Shown here piece after piece: positions 9,445-18,633 of a stretch of 30,459 nt of DNA (position 1 is the first letter of the stretch; every line of letters begins with the position of its first letter). The stretch covers positions 1 through 30,459 of the IMG/VR virus record IMGVR_UViG_3300031774_000088; one strand, given 5' to 3'. The DNA comes from a virus. The position numbers and the translations under genes were made by a program. The notes under the pieces were generated by a model. It was not told the DNA's origin and did not search any database. It saw only the letters and a program-made list of their open reading frames with translations.

Positions 9445-9467
9445 CGCCACCAACCCCAAGTGCTAAG

Positions 9468-9656
9468 ATGACGCTAAACACCGAGTTCCTAACAAAGGAA
9501 GTTAAACAATTGAAAAAGGAGGTTGCTTATCTAAAGGATATTGTCCTTCAGAATAATACAACTACAATATATGAATCTGAATTTGAATACACGACTTACT
9601 TAGAACACGCAGCTGATGAGTTATCACAGTACAATAAAATACCAAAACGATATTAA
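9468..9656 (+). CDS. Hypothetical coiled-coil protein, 62 aa
   Basis: A short frame with an N-terminal heptad-like segment (FLTKEVKQLKKEVAYLKDIV) that should form a coiled coil, followed by an acidic/aromatic tail. It lies 23 nt after the previous stop and 3 nt before the next ATG. Function unknown. Confidence 0.5.
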   Translation: MTLNTEFLTKEVKQLKKEVAYLKDIVLQNNTTTIYESEFEYTTYLEHAADELSQYNKIPKRY

Positions 9657-9659
9657 CGT

Positions 9660-9806
9660 ATGGAAGAACAGCAGCGAAAAGACATTCGCAAGACGGCTAA
9701 GAGACTTATTAAAATTGCCAAGAAACACCCAGAGTGGTATTCGGCATCTGATATAGAGTATGCCAAAAGCATACGTAAGAGGCTTAAGAAAAAGAAACAA
9801 AAGTGA
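9660..9806 (+). CDS. Small highly basic protein, 48 aa
   Basis: A 48-residue frame beginning MEEQQRKDIRKTAKRLIKIA and ending RLKKKKQK. About one third of residues are Lys or Arg, suggesting a nucleic-acid or acidic-protein partner. The stop TGA shares a base with the ATG of the next gene (9806). No family recognised. Confidence 0.5.
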   Translation: MEEQQRKDIRKTAKRLIKIAKKHPEWYSASDIEYAKSIRKRLKKKKQK

Positions 9807-10369
9807 TGCTAATTTCATTATTTCCATCGCCAGTTATCCATCACCAATTTGATATTAATGCTGGTTTACTCCAGTGGGTGAAGGATTACCATAAGCAAGG
9901 GGAGCACGATAATAATTCCTCTAGTTGTGGTTGGCACTCTAAATATGATCTTCACGAAGATCAAGAATTCTTAAATCATTTTCTTGTACTCCATGCTAAT
10001 ATAGCACATGGACTACATCATCTAACTCCTGCCCCATTTGTAATTAAGTCCATGTGGGCTAGTATAAATGGACCTGGAGACTTTAATATGTCACACTTAC
10101 ATGCTGGTGTGGATTTTTCTGGTGTCTATTGGATACAGACACCAGAATCTTCTGGTGACATAGTATTTGAGAACGATAAAGCAATTACAAGATATAACTG
10201 GAAGATACCAGAAGATGTTAGGAATGATTATAATTTACATGACAGCGCCTGGTTTAAACCAATGGAAGGATATATGTTAATCTTCCCTGCTGATTTGAGA
10301 CACAAGGTGGATAGAAATGAATCTCAAGAAGATCGTATAAGTATAGGATTTAATATTAAATTGAAATGA
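9806..10369 (+). CDS. 2OG-Fe(II) oxygenase-like protein (TIGR02466-type)
   Basis: A 187-residue protein; ATG 9806 is preferred over an in-frame GTG at 9803 because it forms a TGATG junction with the upstream stop. SHLHAGVDFSGVYWIQTPES (His97, His99), then MLIFPADLRHKV (His166) and RISIGFNIKL (Arg177), match the metal- and 2-oxoglutarate-binding pattern of the TIGR02466 family of putative Fe(II)/2OG oxygenases, often found in cyanophages. Such enzymes hydroxylate a substrate while turning 2-oxoglutarate into succinate. The substrate is unknown. The next gene, also an oxygenase, overlaps by 4 nt. Confidence 0.7.
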   Translation: MLISLFPSPVIHHQFDINAGLLQWVKDYHKQGEHDNNSSSCGWHSKYDLHEDQEFLNHFLVLHANIAHGLHHLTPAPFVIKSMWASINGPGDFNMSHLHAGVDFSGVYWIQTPESSGDIVFENDKAITRYNWKIPEDVRNDYNLHDSAWFKPMEGYMLIFPADLRHKVDRNESQEDRISIGFNIKLK

Positions 10370-10896
10370 AACTATCTAATGGTGAGGTGAAGATCATTGA
10401 TGATCTCATTAATGAACAACAGAAGATATCATTATATGTTGAGGCATGTTCGTTGCCATATCATATAGTAGGGAGTAATAAGTTTGATGTACAGGATATA
10501 AAAACTCAGAAGCCAGTATCATATGTGAATGAAGAATGGTGTCGTAATAATTTCTTTTGTAATGGTGTAGGTGAATACCTATCAGAGTTTTGTCCACCTA
10601 AGATAGAGAATGCGTATATTAATATGGGCATTCATTCAGAGAATCCTGATGTACATGTAGATAGTTCTTTACCCGGAGATAAAACTCTGCTATACTATAT
10701 TAATAGAGAGTGGAAGCATGAGTGGGGTGGTGAAACTATATTCTTAGATGATAATGCTAGGGAGATAGAATATGTCACACCATTTATACCAGGTAGAGTA
10801 ATATTATTTGACTCTACTATTCCACATGCAGCAAGGCAACAATCATTTGCTGGACCTGACTATAGGTTTACGCTAGCAATTAAGTTCAAATGTTAG
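10366..10896 (+). CDS. 2OG-Fe(II) oxygenase, prolyl-4-hydroxylase-like
   Basis: A 176-residue protein with a complete facial triad: HVD (His97, Asp99), then IPHAA (His154), and Arg167 in YRFTLAIKF for 2-oxoglutarate. WGGETIFLDD and PGRVILFDSTIPH are typical of the prolyl-4-hydroxylase (P4Hc) superfamily. Length is normal for the short phage and bacterial versions. It overlaps the upstream oxygenase by 4 nt and the CpeT-like gene by 7 nt, so three genes are probably made from one transcript. The target, protein or small molecule, cannot be told from sequence. Confidence 0.75.
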   Translation: MKLSNGEVKIIDDLINEQQKISLYVEACSLPYHIVGSNKFDVQDIKTQKPVSYVNEEWCRNNFFCNGVGEYLSEFCPPKIENAYINMGIHSENPDVHVDSSLPGDKTLLYYINREWKHEWGGETIFLDDNAREIEYVTPFIPGRVILFDSTIPHAARQQSFAGPDYRFTLAIKFKC

Positions 10897-11315
10897 AAGA
10901 GTTTCTTGAGTGGTTTGAAGGAGAATATAATAACTGGACACAAGCAGCCAGTTGGCCATCTCATTATGCTCATATATTATTGACACATGAGAGATTAGAG
11001 GGTACTAAGTTTAATTCAAATCAACGATACAAGTATAATAATGAGGAGTATAGGCATAAGGAGATAGAGATAGTACAACGTGACGATGAGATCATAGCCC
11101 TTAATCCTGTAGCTGATATACATTTTCGTAAAGAGGGTGATGCTTATATGGGTAGGAATTTTAAAGCACCATTAATCAATGGTGGATACCTCAGATCTGA
11201 GTGTATTTTGGAGAAGAATAAGTACACTGTGATGGATAGAGGGTTCGATGATAAGGGTGAACAAGTGTGGGGAAGTGAGTACGGTGCTTTTGTGTTCGAT
11301 AAACAGTATAAATAA
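10890..11315 (+). CDS. CpeT/CpcT-like protein (phycobiliprotein lyase family)
   Basis: A 141-residue protein. FEGEYNNWTQAASWPSHYAH resembles the CpcT/CpeT start (W-x-x-G-x-Y/F-x-N-x-x-Q-A...P), followed by QRYKYNNEEYRHKEI, a D-x-x-F-x-R-x-G-D segment and a C-terminal DRGFDDKGEQVWGSEYGAF, which fits the family's calycin-type barrel. In cyanobacteria these proteins attach bilins to phycobiliproteins; cyanophage versions exist, and for those the catalytic role is unproven. It is shorter than host CpcT (about 200). Its presence is the main pointer to a cyanobacterial host. The late promoter for the fibre genes overlaps its stop codon. Divergent, so moderate confidence. Confidence 0.6.
   Translation: MLEEFLEWFEGEYNNWTQAASWPSHYAHILLTHERLEGTKFNSNQRYKYNNEEYRHKEIEIVQRDDEIIALNPVADIHFRKEGDAYMGRNFKAPLINGGYLRSECILEKNKYTVMDRGFDDKGEQVWGSEYGAFVFDKQYK
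11307..11314 (+). promoter_or_regulatory. T4-type late promoter TATAAATA
   Basis: An exact TATAAATA, the late promoter -10 sequence of T4-like phages, with no -35 box as expected for the gp55-type late sigma. It overlaps the stop of the CpeT-like gene and lies 26 nt before the GTG that opens the tail-fibre block. By eye it is the only copy of the exact octamer in the window. Confidence 0.75.
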
Positions 11316-11340
11316 CTGGAGAACTTAATGTAGGGTACGT

Positions 11341-13104
11341 GTGGCAACTCGTAAGATATCAGATCTAACTCTACTGACTACAGTATCACCATCAGATACC
11401 CTTCTGTTGCTTGATAACTCAGATCCAGTAGATACTAATAAGAAGAGCGAAGTCGGTTCCATATTCAAGGCATTGCCTGGTGGAACACAGAACCAACCTG
11501 GACTGGCATTTGACCAGAAGACAGCAACTGGACTCTATTCAGCAGCGCAAGGAGAACTTGGAATCTCTCTCGGTGACTCGAAACTCTTATTAGAGAAGCA
11601 ATCAACATCTCTTGTATTATCTGCTAGAGATTCTGCTGATGCCAACCTTGACCTAACCCTACAGGCACTAGGTACTGGTGTTATCAGATTTGGTTCTGAT
11701 ATTGCTATTACTGATACAGTATTCAGTATACCTAACAGTTCAGATAATTCTAAGGTTGCTAAATTTTCAGCAACACAGATACCTACGGGAACAACAAGAA
11801 CTTATGTTCTACCTGATTCTGGTAGTGCCACTGATACAGTTGTTACATTAAATTCTACTCAGACTCTTACTAACAAGACATTAACTGCCCCTGTATTCTC
11901 AGGTACGTTAAGTGCTTCTAGTATGACCCTGAGTGGTAATCTCCAAGTTGATAATAATACCACACTCGGTTCCAGCAACATAGACACATTTACTGTTGCT
12001 GCTACATCCACCTTTAATGGTAATCTTACTATTAATGGTACTTCAACTGTTAATGCTGTTGCTACTCACACTGACGATATACAAATCAATCAGGCGAGTG
12101 GAGCAGGAACATATAAAAAGATTAAATGGTGGGATACCTCACAGAATACTAATGCTGGTAATTGGGCTGCTGACTTAGATGTCAGGTCTGATGTAGCAAC
12201 TAGGTATCTCGATTTAACATACTATGACCAAGACACTGCTTATACTTCTACAAACCACACATATGGTTTGAGAATTGCTAGTGTTGGATATACTCTACCA
12301 GTCGTTACCTTAGGTACATCTGGTGGATCTATCGATTCTTACAGTATCGTTAGTGGTGGTTCTAATATTAGTGGAACATTAACACCTGTCCTATCTGGTG
12401 ATGGTACAAACGCTGTAATCACTCCTGTTATTACTAACGGTGTACTAACTGCTCTTACCATATCTAATGGTGGATCAGGATATACAACAGCAAATATCAC
12501 CTTCACAACGTCAGGTGGTGCTATACAATATAGAACCTATGACAATGCTGGTGAAGTTGAGACTAAGAATGAAGTTATCCATACAGGTAACCTTTCATTG
12601 ATTAGTGCTATTGGTTCAGTTAATAATCTAGTTACTACTGGATCAGTTAATTTTGATGATGGAACATTTATACTAGACGATGCCAATAATAGAATTGGTA
12701 TTGGTAGAACTCCTACCACTCACAAGGTTGAAGTGGAAGGGGATATATACTTTACAGGATCACAGTTTATTGGTGGCGACAGTTCATCATTCACGATCCA
12801 GAAGAGGCAAGCTGCCTCAGCAATGTTGTTTAAAGCCCAATCAGGTACTACTGAAGTACAGATAGATGGATCAGGAAGACTAGGTGTCGCTAAGAGTCCT
12901 GCTAAAATTTTAGATGTATTGGGTGACAGTAATGTAGATGGTGACTTCTATGTTACAGAGACAGATTCTGTTAATAATGTTGGTGGTGCATTACATTGTA
13001 AACGCCTAAAACTTACTGACCTTAACGGTGCGGTTCAGACAATTACCGCCGATGATATTTCTGCTACCAGTAGAAATAAAGTTTACTTCCACGCATATTC
13101 TTAA
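11341..13104 (+). CDS. Tail-fibre-like structural protein, 587 aa
   Basis: Begins with GTG (MATRKISDLT...), with AGGG 5-8 nt upstream; there is no in-frame ATG closer to the late promoter. The sequence is a long beta-rich fibre: LTNKTLTAPVFSGTLSAS is a repeat motif common in marine T4-like fibres, and ITNGVLTALTISNGGSGYT is a Gly-rich beta motif seen in cyanophage structural proteins. The N-terminal part (DTLLLLDNSDPVDTNKKSEV) may attach to the baseplate. It heads a late block of five fibre or adhesin genes. No chaperone or enzyme domain is visible. Confidence 0.7.
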   Translation: MATRKISDLTLLTTVSPSDTLLLLDNSDPVDTNKKSEVGSIFKALPGGTQNQPGLAFDQKTATGLYSAAQGELGISLGDSKLLLEKQSTSLVLSARDSADANLDLTLQALGTGVIRFGSDIAITDTVFSIPNSSDNSKVAKFSATQIPTGTTRTYVLPDSGSATDTVVTLNSTQTLTNKTLTAPVFSGTLSASSMTLSGNLQVDNNTTLGSSNIDTFTVAATSTFNGNLTINGTSTVNAVATHTDDIQINQASGAGTYKKIKWWDTSQNTNAGNWAADLDVRSDVATRYLDLTYYDQDTAYTSTNHTYGLRIASVGYTLPVVTLGTSGGSIDSYSIVSGGSNISGTLTPVLSGDGTNAVITPVITNGVLTALTISNGGSGYTTANITFTTSGGAIQYRTYDNAGEVETKNEVIHTGNLSLISAIGSVNNLVTTGSVNFDDGTFILDDANNRIGIGRTPTTHKVEVEGDIYFTGSQFIGGDSSSFTIQKRQAASAMLFKAQSGTTEVQIDGSGRLGVAKSPAKILDVLGDSNVDGDFYVTETDSVNNVGGALHCKRLKLTDLNGAVQTITADDISATSRNKVYFHAYS

Positions 13105-13109
13105 TTCTC

Positions 13110-14108
13110 ATGGCTAATGGTGTACTAGCGACTTATCAATCCGCTACAACGAAATACTCTCATCAGTTCGTGGATCAGACCGCTAATCCCAATGGTCTGG
13201 TACGTGCTGATTTTCCAATGTATACATGTCCAGGTGCTACCATTACGAGTGGTTCACTAAGGATAATGAATACGACAGGATCTACTGCTACAGTAGATGT
13301 TGCTATCCAAGACTTTACTTGTCAAGTTGAGTTTGCTGCTCCTGGATCACAGAGTCCAGTGGTAGGTAGCTTCTCGGAATTTAGTTTCATTCCTAATCAG
13401 GATGTAACTAGCAGTCATATTATTGTATCTGGTCATAATGGTACAGCATATGTGCCTGGTGAGGTACTAACAGTATCTGGTGGTAGTTTGACTGGTACTC
13501 AAACAGCTACGGTAGTTGCGTGGGATTCTGCTAACCTTAAAGTTTGGTACAAAGATCCAGTAGGAGAATGGCCAACAACAGCAAATGCTGCATTTACTGC
13601 TGCTGGAGCAGGTGGTGGTTCAGGAACTATCACAGACTCTTATGTGGGAACTTGGGGTAGATGCGTTGCTTACGATAGATTACAAGGACACCTATTAGTA
13701 CAAAATGATAGTTTAATCAACAACGTTAGATCAAAGTATTACACAACACTTAACCAGCAACGGGTATCAGGTATTACTGGTGCTGGACAATTGAGTGTAC
13801 AGTCTAGATCACTAGAATGGCTTCCTTCATTAAGTACAGTCACACTGTACAATAATGCTAACCAGAGTGGTACTGCAGTTACTGCTGAGTGGAAGGAAAC
13901 GGGTGGTTCTAATGCTGAAGTTATTATTTCTGGAGTATCATACTCTAATGACTGTAATAAGATCCTTAAATCTTATCCAATACCTAATAATTCTGAAGTG
14001 AGTTTGACAGGACTGGTACTTGAACAGTGGCAGAACCTTTATGTTAGTGCATCTGCGGGTGCTGCTTTTAATTTCATTGGTTTTGAAGAAACAACAACAA
14101 TCTCTTAA
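13110..14108 (+). CDS. Structural protein in the tail-fibre block, 332 aa
   Basis: Five nt after the preceding gene and 4 nt before the next. The composition is beta-rich, high in Thr, Ser, Gly and Ala, without charge clusters, as expected for a virion protein. A central segment (VPGEVLTVSGGSLTGTQTAT) has the same Gly/Thr beta pattern as the neighbouring fibres. It could be a fibre-connecting or baseplate-peripheral protein. I do not recognise a specific family. Confidence 0.6.
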   Translation: MANGVLATYQSATTKYSHQFVDQTANPNGLVRADFPMYTCPGATITSGSLRIMNTTGSTATVDVAIQDFTCQVEFAAPGSQSPVVGSFSEFSFIPNQDVTSSHIIVSGHNGTAYVPGEVLTVSGGSLTGTQTATVVAWDSANLKVWYKDPVGEWPTTANAAFTAAGAGGGSGTITDSYVGTWGRCVAYDRLQGHLLVQNDSLINNVRSKYYTTLNQQRVSGITGAGQLSVQSRSLEWLPSLSTVTLYNNANQSGTAVTAEWKETGGSNAEVIISGVSYSNDCNKILKSYPIPNNSEVSLTGLVLEQWQNLYVSASAGAAFNFIGFEETTTIS

Positions 14109-14112
14109 TTAG

Positions 14113-17100
14113 ATGGCACTTACCAGACTAAAGAATGTCTTCACATCGAAGACAGGACGCTGCATATATGTCAACCCTGACGACTTTGATGCTTCGGATT
14201 CATTTGATAACAGGGGTAACTCTCCTAATAGACCATTTAAGTCTATTCAGAGGGCACTAATTGAGTCAGCTCGATTTTCTTACAGAACTGGTCAGTTTAA
14301 TGATGCTTTTGAAGCATTTACGATTGTATTATATCCATCGGACTATGTAATAGACAACCGTCCCGCAAAGAATACAGATGCCATACAGAAGGCATATATT
14401 GACGACGATATTCCCATACTATCATCTTCTTCTGATTTAGATTTACAGAACGCAGATGGCACACCTAACCCAGATAACTTACTCTACAGATTTAATAGTG
14501 CTGAGGGTGGTGTAATTGTACCTAGAGGTACATCTCTTGTCGGTATGGACTTGAGAAAGACAAAGATTAGACCATTGTACATACCAGATCCTGCTGCTGG
14601 TGCTATCGAAAGATCTGCAATCTTCAGGGTAACTGGTGGATGTTACTTCTGGCAGTTCTCATTCTTTGATGGTCCTCCCACTGGTGTATATTCAGACCCT
14701 GTACAACCTACAGCATCAACACCACCAACATATTCTCACCATAAACTAACATGTTTTGAGTATGCTGATGGTAGAAATGTATTAAGTAGTATCAATGATA
14801 CTGCTGGTAATGCTCTAACAATCACTGACTTAGATCTTTACTACCAGAAGGTTGCTAAGGCATTTGATGACATTCCTGATACTACAGGTGTTCTATCTGC
14901 TGATGAATTCCAGAAGAGAGTAGAAGAGAATAGGATTGTTGGTCCTAACACTTCTGGTCCTATTACTGTATCTGGTATTAGGACAGACTATATTAACCAA
15001 GGTGTATACACCACAACTGCTGAAGTTACTACTACGACACCTCATGGATTCTCTAATGGTACTCCTATACAAATCGAAGGCGTGTCAGGCAATGTTGCTA
15101 GTAGATTTAACGGCTCATATTTTATTACCGAAGTACCTACGACTACCACATTCAGGTACATAATTAAGGATCCCAACTCATCTGCACCTGCTAACAACCC
15201 AGTTGCTACAGGTTCTACAGTACGAGTTGAGATTGATAACGTAGATTCATCCTCACCATACATATTCAACTGTTCTCTAAGATCTACTTGGGGTACATGT
15301 GGTATGCACGCTGATGGTAACAAATCCACTGGTTTTAAATCAATGGTTGTTGCCCAGTTCACTGGTGTCTCACTACAGAAGGATGACAATGCATTTATTA
15401 AATGGGATGGTTCTACTTACATAGCTGGTAACCATACTGATGGTGATGCTATATACAAACCATCTTATAGAAACTACCATGTTAAGTGTTCCAACGATGC
15501 TGTTATTCAAGCTGTATCAGTATTTGCTGTTGGTTTCGCTGATCACTTTGTGGCCCTCAGTGGAGGAGACCAAAGTATCACCAACTCAAACAGTAACTTT
15601 GGTAGTACCGCACTAAGAGCAAAAGGATATAAGACTCTACCATTTACACAAGATAAGGCTGGTAAGGTCACTCATATCATACCACCTAAGAAACTAGCAC
15701 GTACATATAATACTGTTAGTGGGTACACATTTGCTGCTGTACTCAACAACAAGGAGATGGTTGCCACTCCTAATAATAATAGTCATGGCATTGCTGTTAA
15801 TGACTTCATTCGTGTTGATGCTATTGACTCTACTGAATCATATCAGGTAGTTAATGTAGCAACAGATGGTAAACTAACTCTTAATAGAGGATTTAGAGGC
15901 ACTGCTAATGGTACTGCAACAGCATACCTAGGTAGTATCGATGAGATACCTGTTGGTTATATTGCTCTTGATGTTCAGAAGATCAAGCACAATGCTTCAC
16001 AACAGAACCAGACATGGACATCTAGTACTACAGTTAGTGCTGATACATCCTGTATATACAATGGTAAATCCTATTGGACTTCTACTGGTGGTACTACTGG
16101 TTCTACAGCACCAACTTGGGATGCAGCACCACTCGCAAGGAGTGATGGTGGAGTCACATGGTCATATATTGGTGAAGTAAACACAAGACTATATCTCTAT
16201 GGTTATAGTTCAGAAGCAACCAAGCCACCCTACAAACTACAGGGTTATAACTTAGGTGCTCGTATCAATGACATATTATATGTCTCATTGATTGATGGTT
16301 CTACACCAACAATATTCAATGCAGCGATAACACCAACAGGTAATACATCAGTTGCTGATAATCATTTCACTAACATAACAACACAGGGTTATGTACCTGG
16401 TGATCCTAATCACCCACTACAATTTGACGACCAGTTAAGTACATGGTACGTCAGGATAACTGCTGCTACATCTAATAGTGCTACTACTGGTATTCATTAT
16501 CATCTAGGTAATGAAGCATTCTATAGTACATCACTATTCACTGGTGCTTCATACATGAAGCGTGTACCTGATAACAGGTCATCTAGAGATAGGACATATC
16601 GTGTAAGATATGTTGTAGACAGTTCAGTTCTAGCAAGAGATCCAATCAACGGTTATATTCTACAACCTAGAAATATAGCATTGGGTCAGAGTTATGAGAA
16701 AGCATATTATATCTACGACATTGAGAAGCGTGTACCATTAATATCTGGTTCACAGAATGGTATATACTATCTAACTGTGTTGAATGGTAAGATTGTACCT
16801 ACTGATGGTAATCTTAACCAGTTCGCATTCTCTCAGAATATTAACAACCTATATCCTCAGTTAGATAAGGATAACCCAACAGAAGATCCAGCAGCTGCTG
16901 TATCTGTAGCATCTAATACTGTTGTTGGTTTAGTTACCACAACTGATGGTGCTTCAGCAGAAGATTTATCTAGATCTATTACTAAAGAGATCTTAGATGA
17001 TTATATTAACGAAGCAAAGAATAACTACACTAACTATTCATCTGCTGATGTAGCTGTTGCCAATTATATTACTCTTGAAGCAAGAGATGGTGATGCTGAA

Positions 17101-18633
17101 GAGTTAGATCTAGCTCTAAGAATGATACCACTGAATGCTACTGGTGGTACTGACCTAGAGGTAAGACGACCAAGTATCCTAAGATCTGGTAACCATACGT
17201 TTGAATATGTTGGTTTTGGTCCAGGTAACTATTCAACTGGTCTACCATCTGTACAGAACAGAGTTCTTACAGAGAATGAGGTACTACTAGCACAGTCACA
17301 GAAGGAAGAAGGCGGTATCGCATTCTACTCTGGACTTAACAGTAATGGTGACCTATTCATTGGTAACACTAGAATTAGTTCTGTTACTGGTGAAGAAGAA
17401 TCACTAGACACTCCAGTATTATCTGTTGTTGGTGAGACTGCTAACTTACGTCCTACATTTGATGAGATCATTGTTAGGGATAAGATAACCATTGAATCCA
17501 ACACTCTAACCACAGAATTTAAAGGTAAGTTCTTAGTACAGGGTGAGACCACAGTAAATGATAGAATAACCTGTGCTGACATCACAGTTGGTAAGACAGG
17601 TGAAGCAAGTAAGAATATTGATATTGTTGCTAGTAGTCCTGGTTCAGGATCTGCTAACGATGGTGACTGGAAATTAATAGAACTACCTACACGTGGTGAA
17701 TACACAGGATGGTACTGGAATGGTACTAACTGGGTTAAGCATGGATTAACAGATACTGGTAACCTTGCTATAAGTGGTGGTAGTGGAGCTGGTGATGCTA
17801 CTGGTGATTTACAACTTAAGAATGGATTGGGTCTTGACATACAATCCACTGGTACATTAAATGTTAACTCAGGTGCTACTACACTTGGTGGTACACTAGG
17901 TGTAACTGGTCTTATCACAGCATCAAATGATATCGCACTCAACGGTGGTGACTTAACTACAAACCAGACAACATTTAACCTAATTAATGCTACAGCAACC
18001 ACATTAAATATTGGTGGTGCTGCTACATCACTCACACTTGGTGCTACTACTGGTACACTGACTCTAAGGAACTCAACAGTTAATGTTGATGGTGACCTTG
18101 AGGTTGATGGTGGTGATATTAAGGTTGGATCTACATGGTTCATCAATGATAATGGTGGTACATGTACATTACAGGGCATCGATGCTCTTGATGCTACTAC
18201 TGAGGCTACCATCGAAGCAGCGATGGATACATTCACTAACTTGACTTCTGCCCCATCTCTTGCTACAGTAGGTACTATTGGAACAGGTACATGGCAAGCA
18301 AGTATTATTAACAGAGCATATGGTGGTACAGGTATCAATACCTCAACACTATCTAATGGTCAGTTATTAATTGGTTCATCCTCAGGATTCTCTAAGGCAA
18401 CAATAACTGAGGGTAGTGGAATATCTGTTACCAATGCTGCTAACAGTATTACAATCGGAAACACAGGTGTTAGGTCATTTGCTGTCTCTGGTTCAACACA
18501 AATAAGTGTCAATGCTTCTACAGGAACATTAACACTAACTATAAGCAGCGACTCCAATGCTTATGGTAAGCGTACAGTAAGTACGTCAGCACCTAACGGT
18601 GGATCTAATGGAGATGTCTGGTACAGATATTAA
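14113..18633 (+). CDS. Very large tail-fibre protein, 1506 aa
   Basis: The longest gene in the window. The N-terminal region (GNSPNRPFKSIQRALIESAR; then YPSDYVIDNRPA) resembles the start of parallel beta-helix, pectate-lyase-like phage fibre proteins. Residues from about 1230 onward carry fibre repeats (LNIGGAATSLTLGATTGTLT, DGDLEVDGGDIKVG) and a YGGTG-type motif, followed by a short conserved-looking tip ending GGSNGDVWYRY. It is probably a long or side tail fibre trimer. No intramolecular chaperone domain was identified. The next gene starts at the base after the stop, so co-translation with the adhesin is likely. Confidence 0.75.
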   Translation: MALTRLKNVFTSKTGRCIYVNPDDFDASDSFDNRGNSPNRPFKSIQRALIESARFSYRTGQFNDAFEAFTIVLYPSDYVIDNRPAKNTDAIQKAYIDDDIPILSSSSDLDLQNADGTPNPDNLLYRFNSAEGGVIVPRGTSLVGMDLRKTKIRPLYIPDPAAGAIERSAIFRVTGGCYFWQFSFFDGPPTGVYSDPVQPTASTPPTYSHHKLTCFEYADGRNVLSSINDTAGNALTITDLDLYYQKVAKAFDDIPDTTGVLSADEFQKRVEENRIVGPNTSGPITVSGIRTDYINQGVYTTTAEVTTTTPHGFSNGTPIQIEGVSGNVASRFNGSYFITEVPTTTTFRYIIKDPNSSAPANNPVATGSTVRVEIDNVDSSSPYIFNCSLRSTWGTCGMHADGNKSTGFKSMVVAQFTGVSLQKDDNAFIKWDGSTYIAGNHTDGDAIYKPSYRNYHVKCSNDAVIQAVSVFAVGFADHFVALSGGDQSITNSNSNFGSTALRAKGYKTLPFTQDKAGKVTHIIPPKKLARTYNTVSGYTFAAVLNNKEMVATPNNNSHGIAVNDFIRVDAIDSTESYQVVNVATDGKLTLNRGFRGTANGTATAYLGSIDEIPVGYIALDVQKIKHNASQQNQTWTSSTTVSADTSCIYNGKSYWTSTGGTTGSTAPTWDAAPLARSDGGVTWSYIGEVNTRLYLYGYSSEATKPPYKLQGYNLGARINDILYVSLIDGSTPTIFNAAITPTGNTSVADNHFTNITTQGYVPGDPNHPLQFDDQLSTWYVRITAATSNSATTGIHYHLGNEAFYSTSLFTGASYMKRVPDNRSSRDRTYRVRYVVDSSVLARDPINGYILQPRNIALGQSYEKAYYIYDIEKRVPLISGSQNGIYYLTVLNGKIVPTDGNLNQFAFSQNINNLYPQLDKDNPTEDPAAAVSVASNTVVGLVTTTDGASAEDLSRSITKEILDDYINEAKNNYTNYSSADVAVANYITLEARDGDAEELDLALRMIPLNATGGTDLEVRRPSILRSGNHTFEYVGFGPGNYSTGLPSVQNRVLTENEVLLAQSQKEEGGIAFYSGLNSNGDLFIGNTRISSVTGEEESLDTPVLSVVGETANLRPTFDEIIVRDKITIESNTLTTEFKGKFLVQGETTVNDRITCADITVGKTGEASKNIDIVASSPGSGSANDGDWKLIELPTRGEYTGWYWNGTNWVKHGLTDTGNLAISGGSGAGDATGDLQLKNGLGLDIQSTGTLNVNSGATTLGGTLGVTGLITASNDIALNGGDLTTNQTTFNLINATATTLNIGGAATSLTLGATTGTLTLRNSTVNVDGDLEVDGGDIKVGSTWFINDNGGTCTLQGIDALDATTEATIEAAMDTFTNLTSAPSLATVGTIGTGTWQASIINRAYGGTGINTSTLSNGQLLIGSSSGFSKATITEGSGISVTNAANSITIGNTGVRSFAVSGSTQISVNASTGTLTLTISSDSNAYGKRTVSTSAPNGGSNGDVWYRY

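Noticed and set aside
11990-12180. Leucine-rich short frame overlapping the 587-aa fibre gene
   Set aside because: Its hydrophobic runs come from out-of-frame reading of repeated GTT/ACT codons; no start signal and no gap in the real gene.
17325-18338. Long open frame on the - strand opposite the 1506-aa fibre gene
   Set aside because: Its composition (Pro, Val, Ser rich) is the mirror of Gly/Thr-rich fibre repeats, and no motif or start signal supports it.
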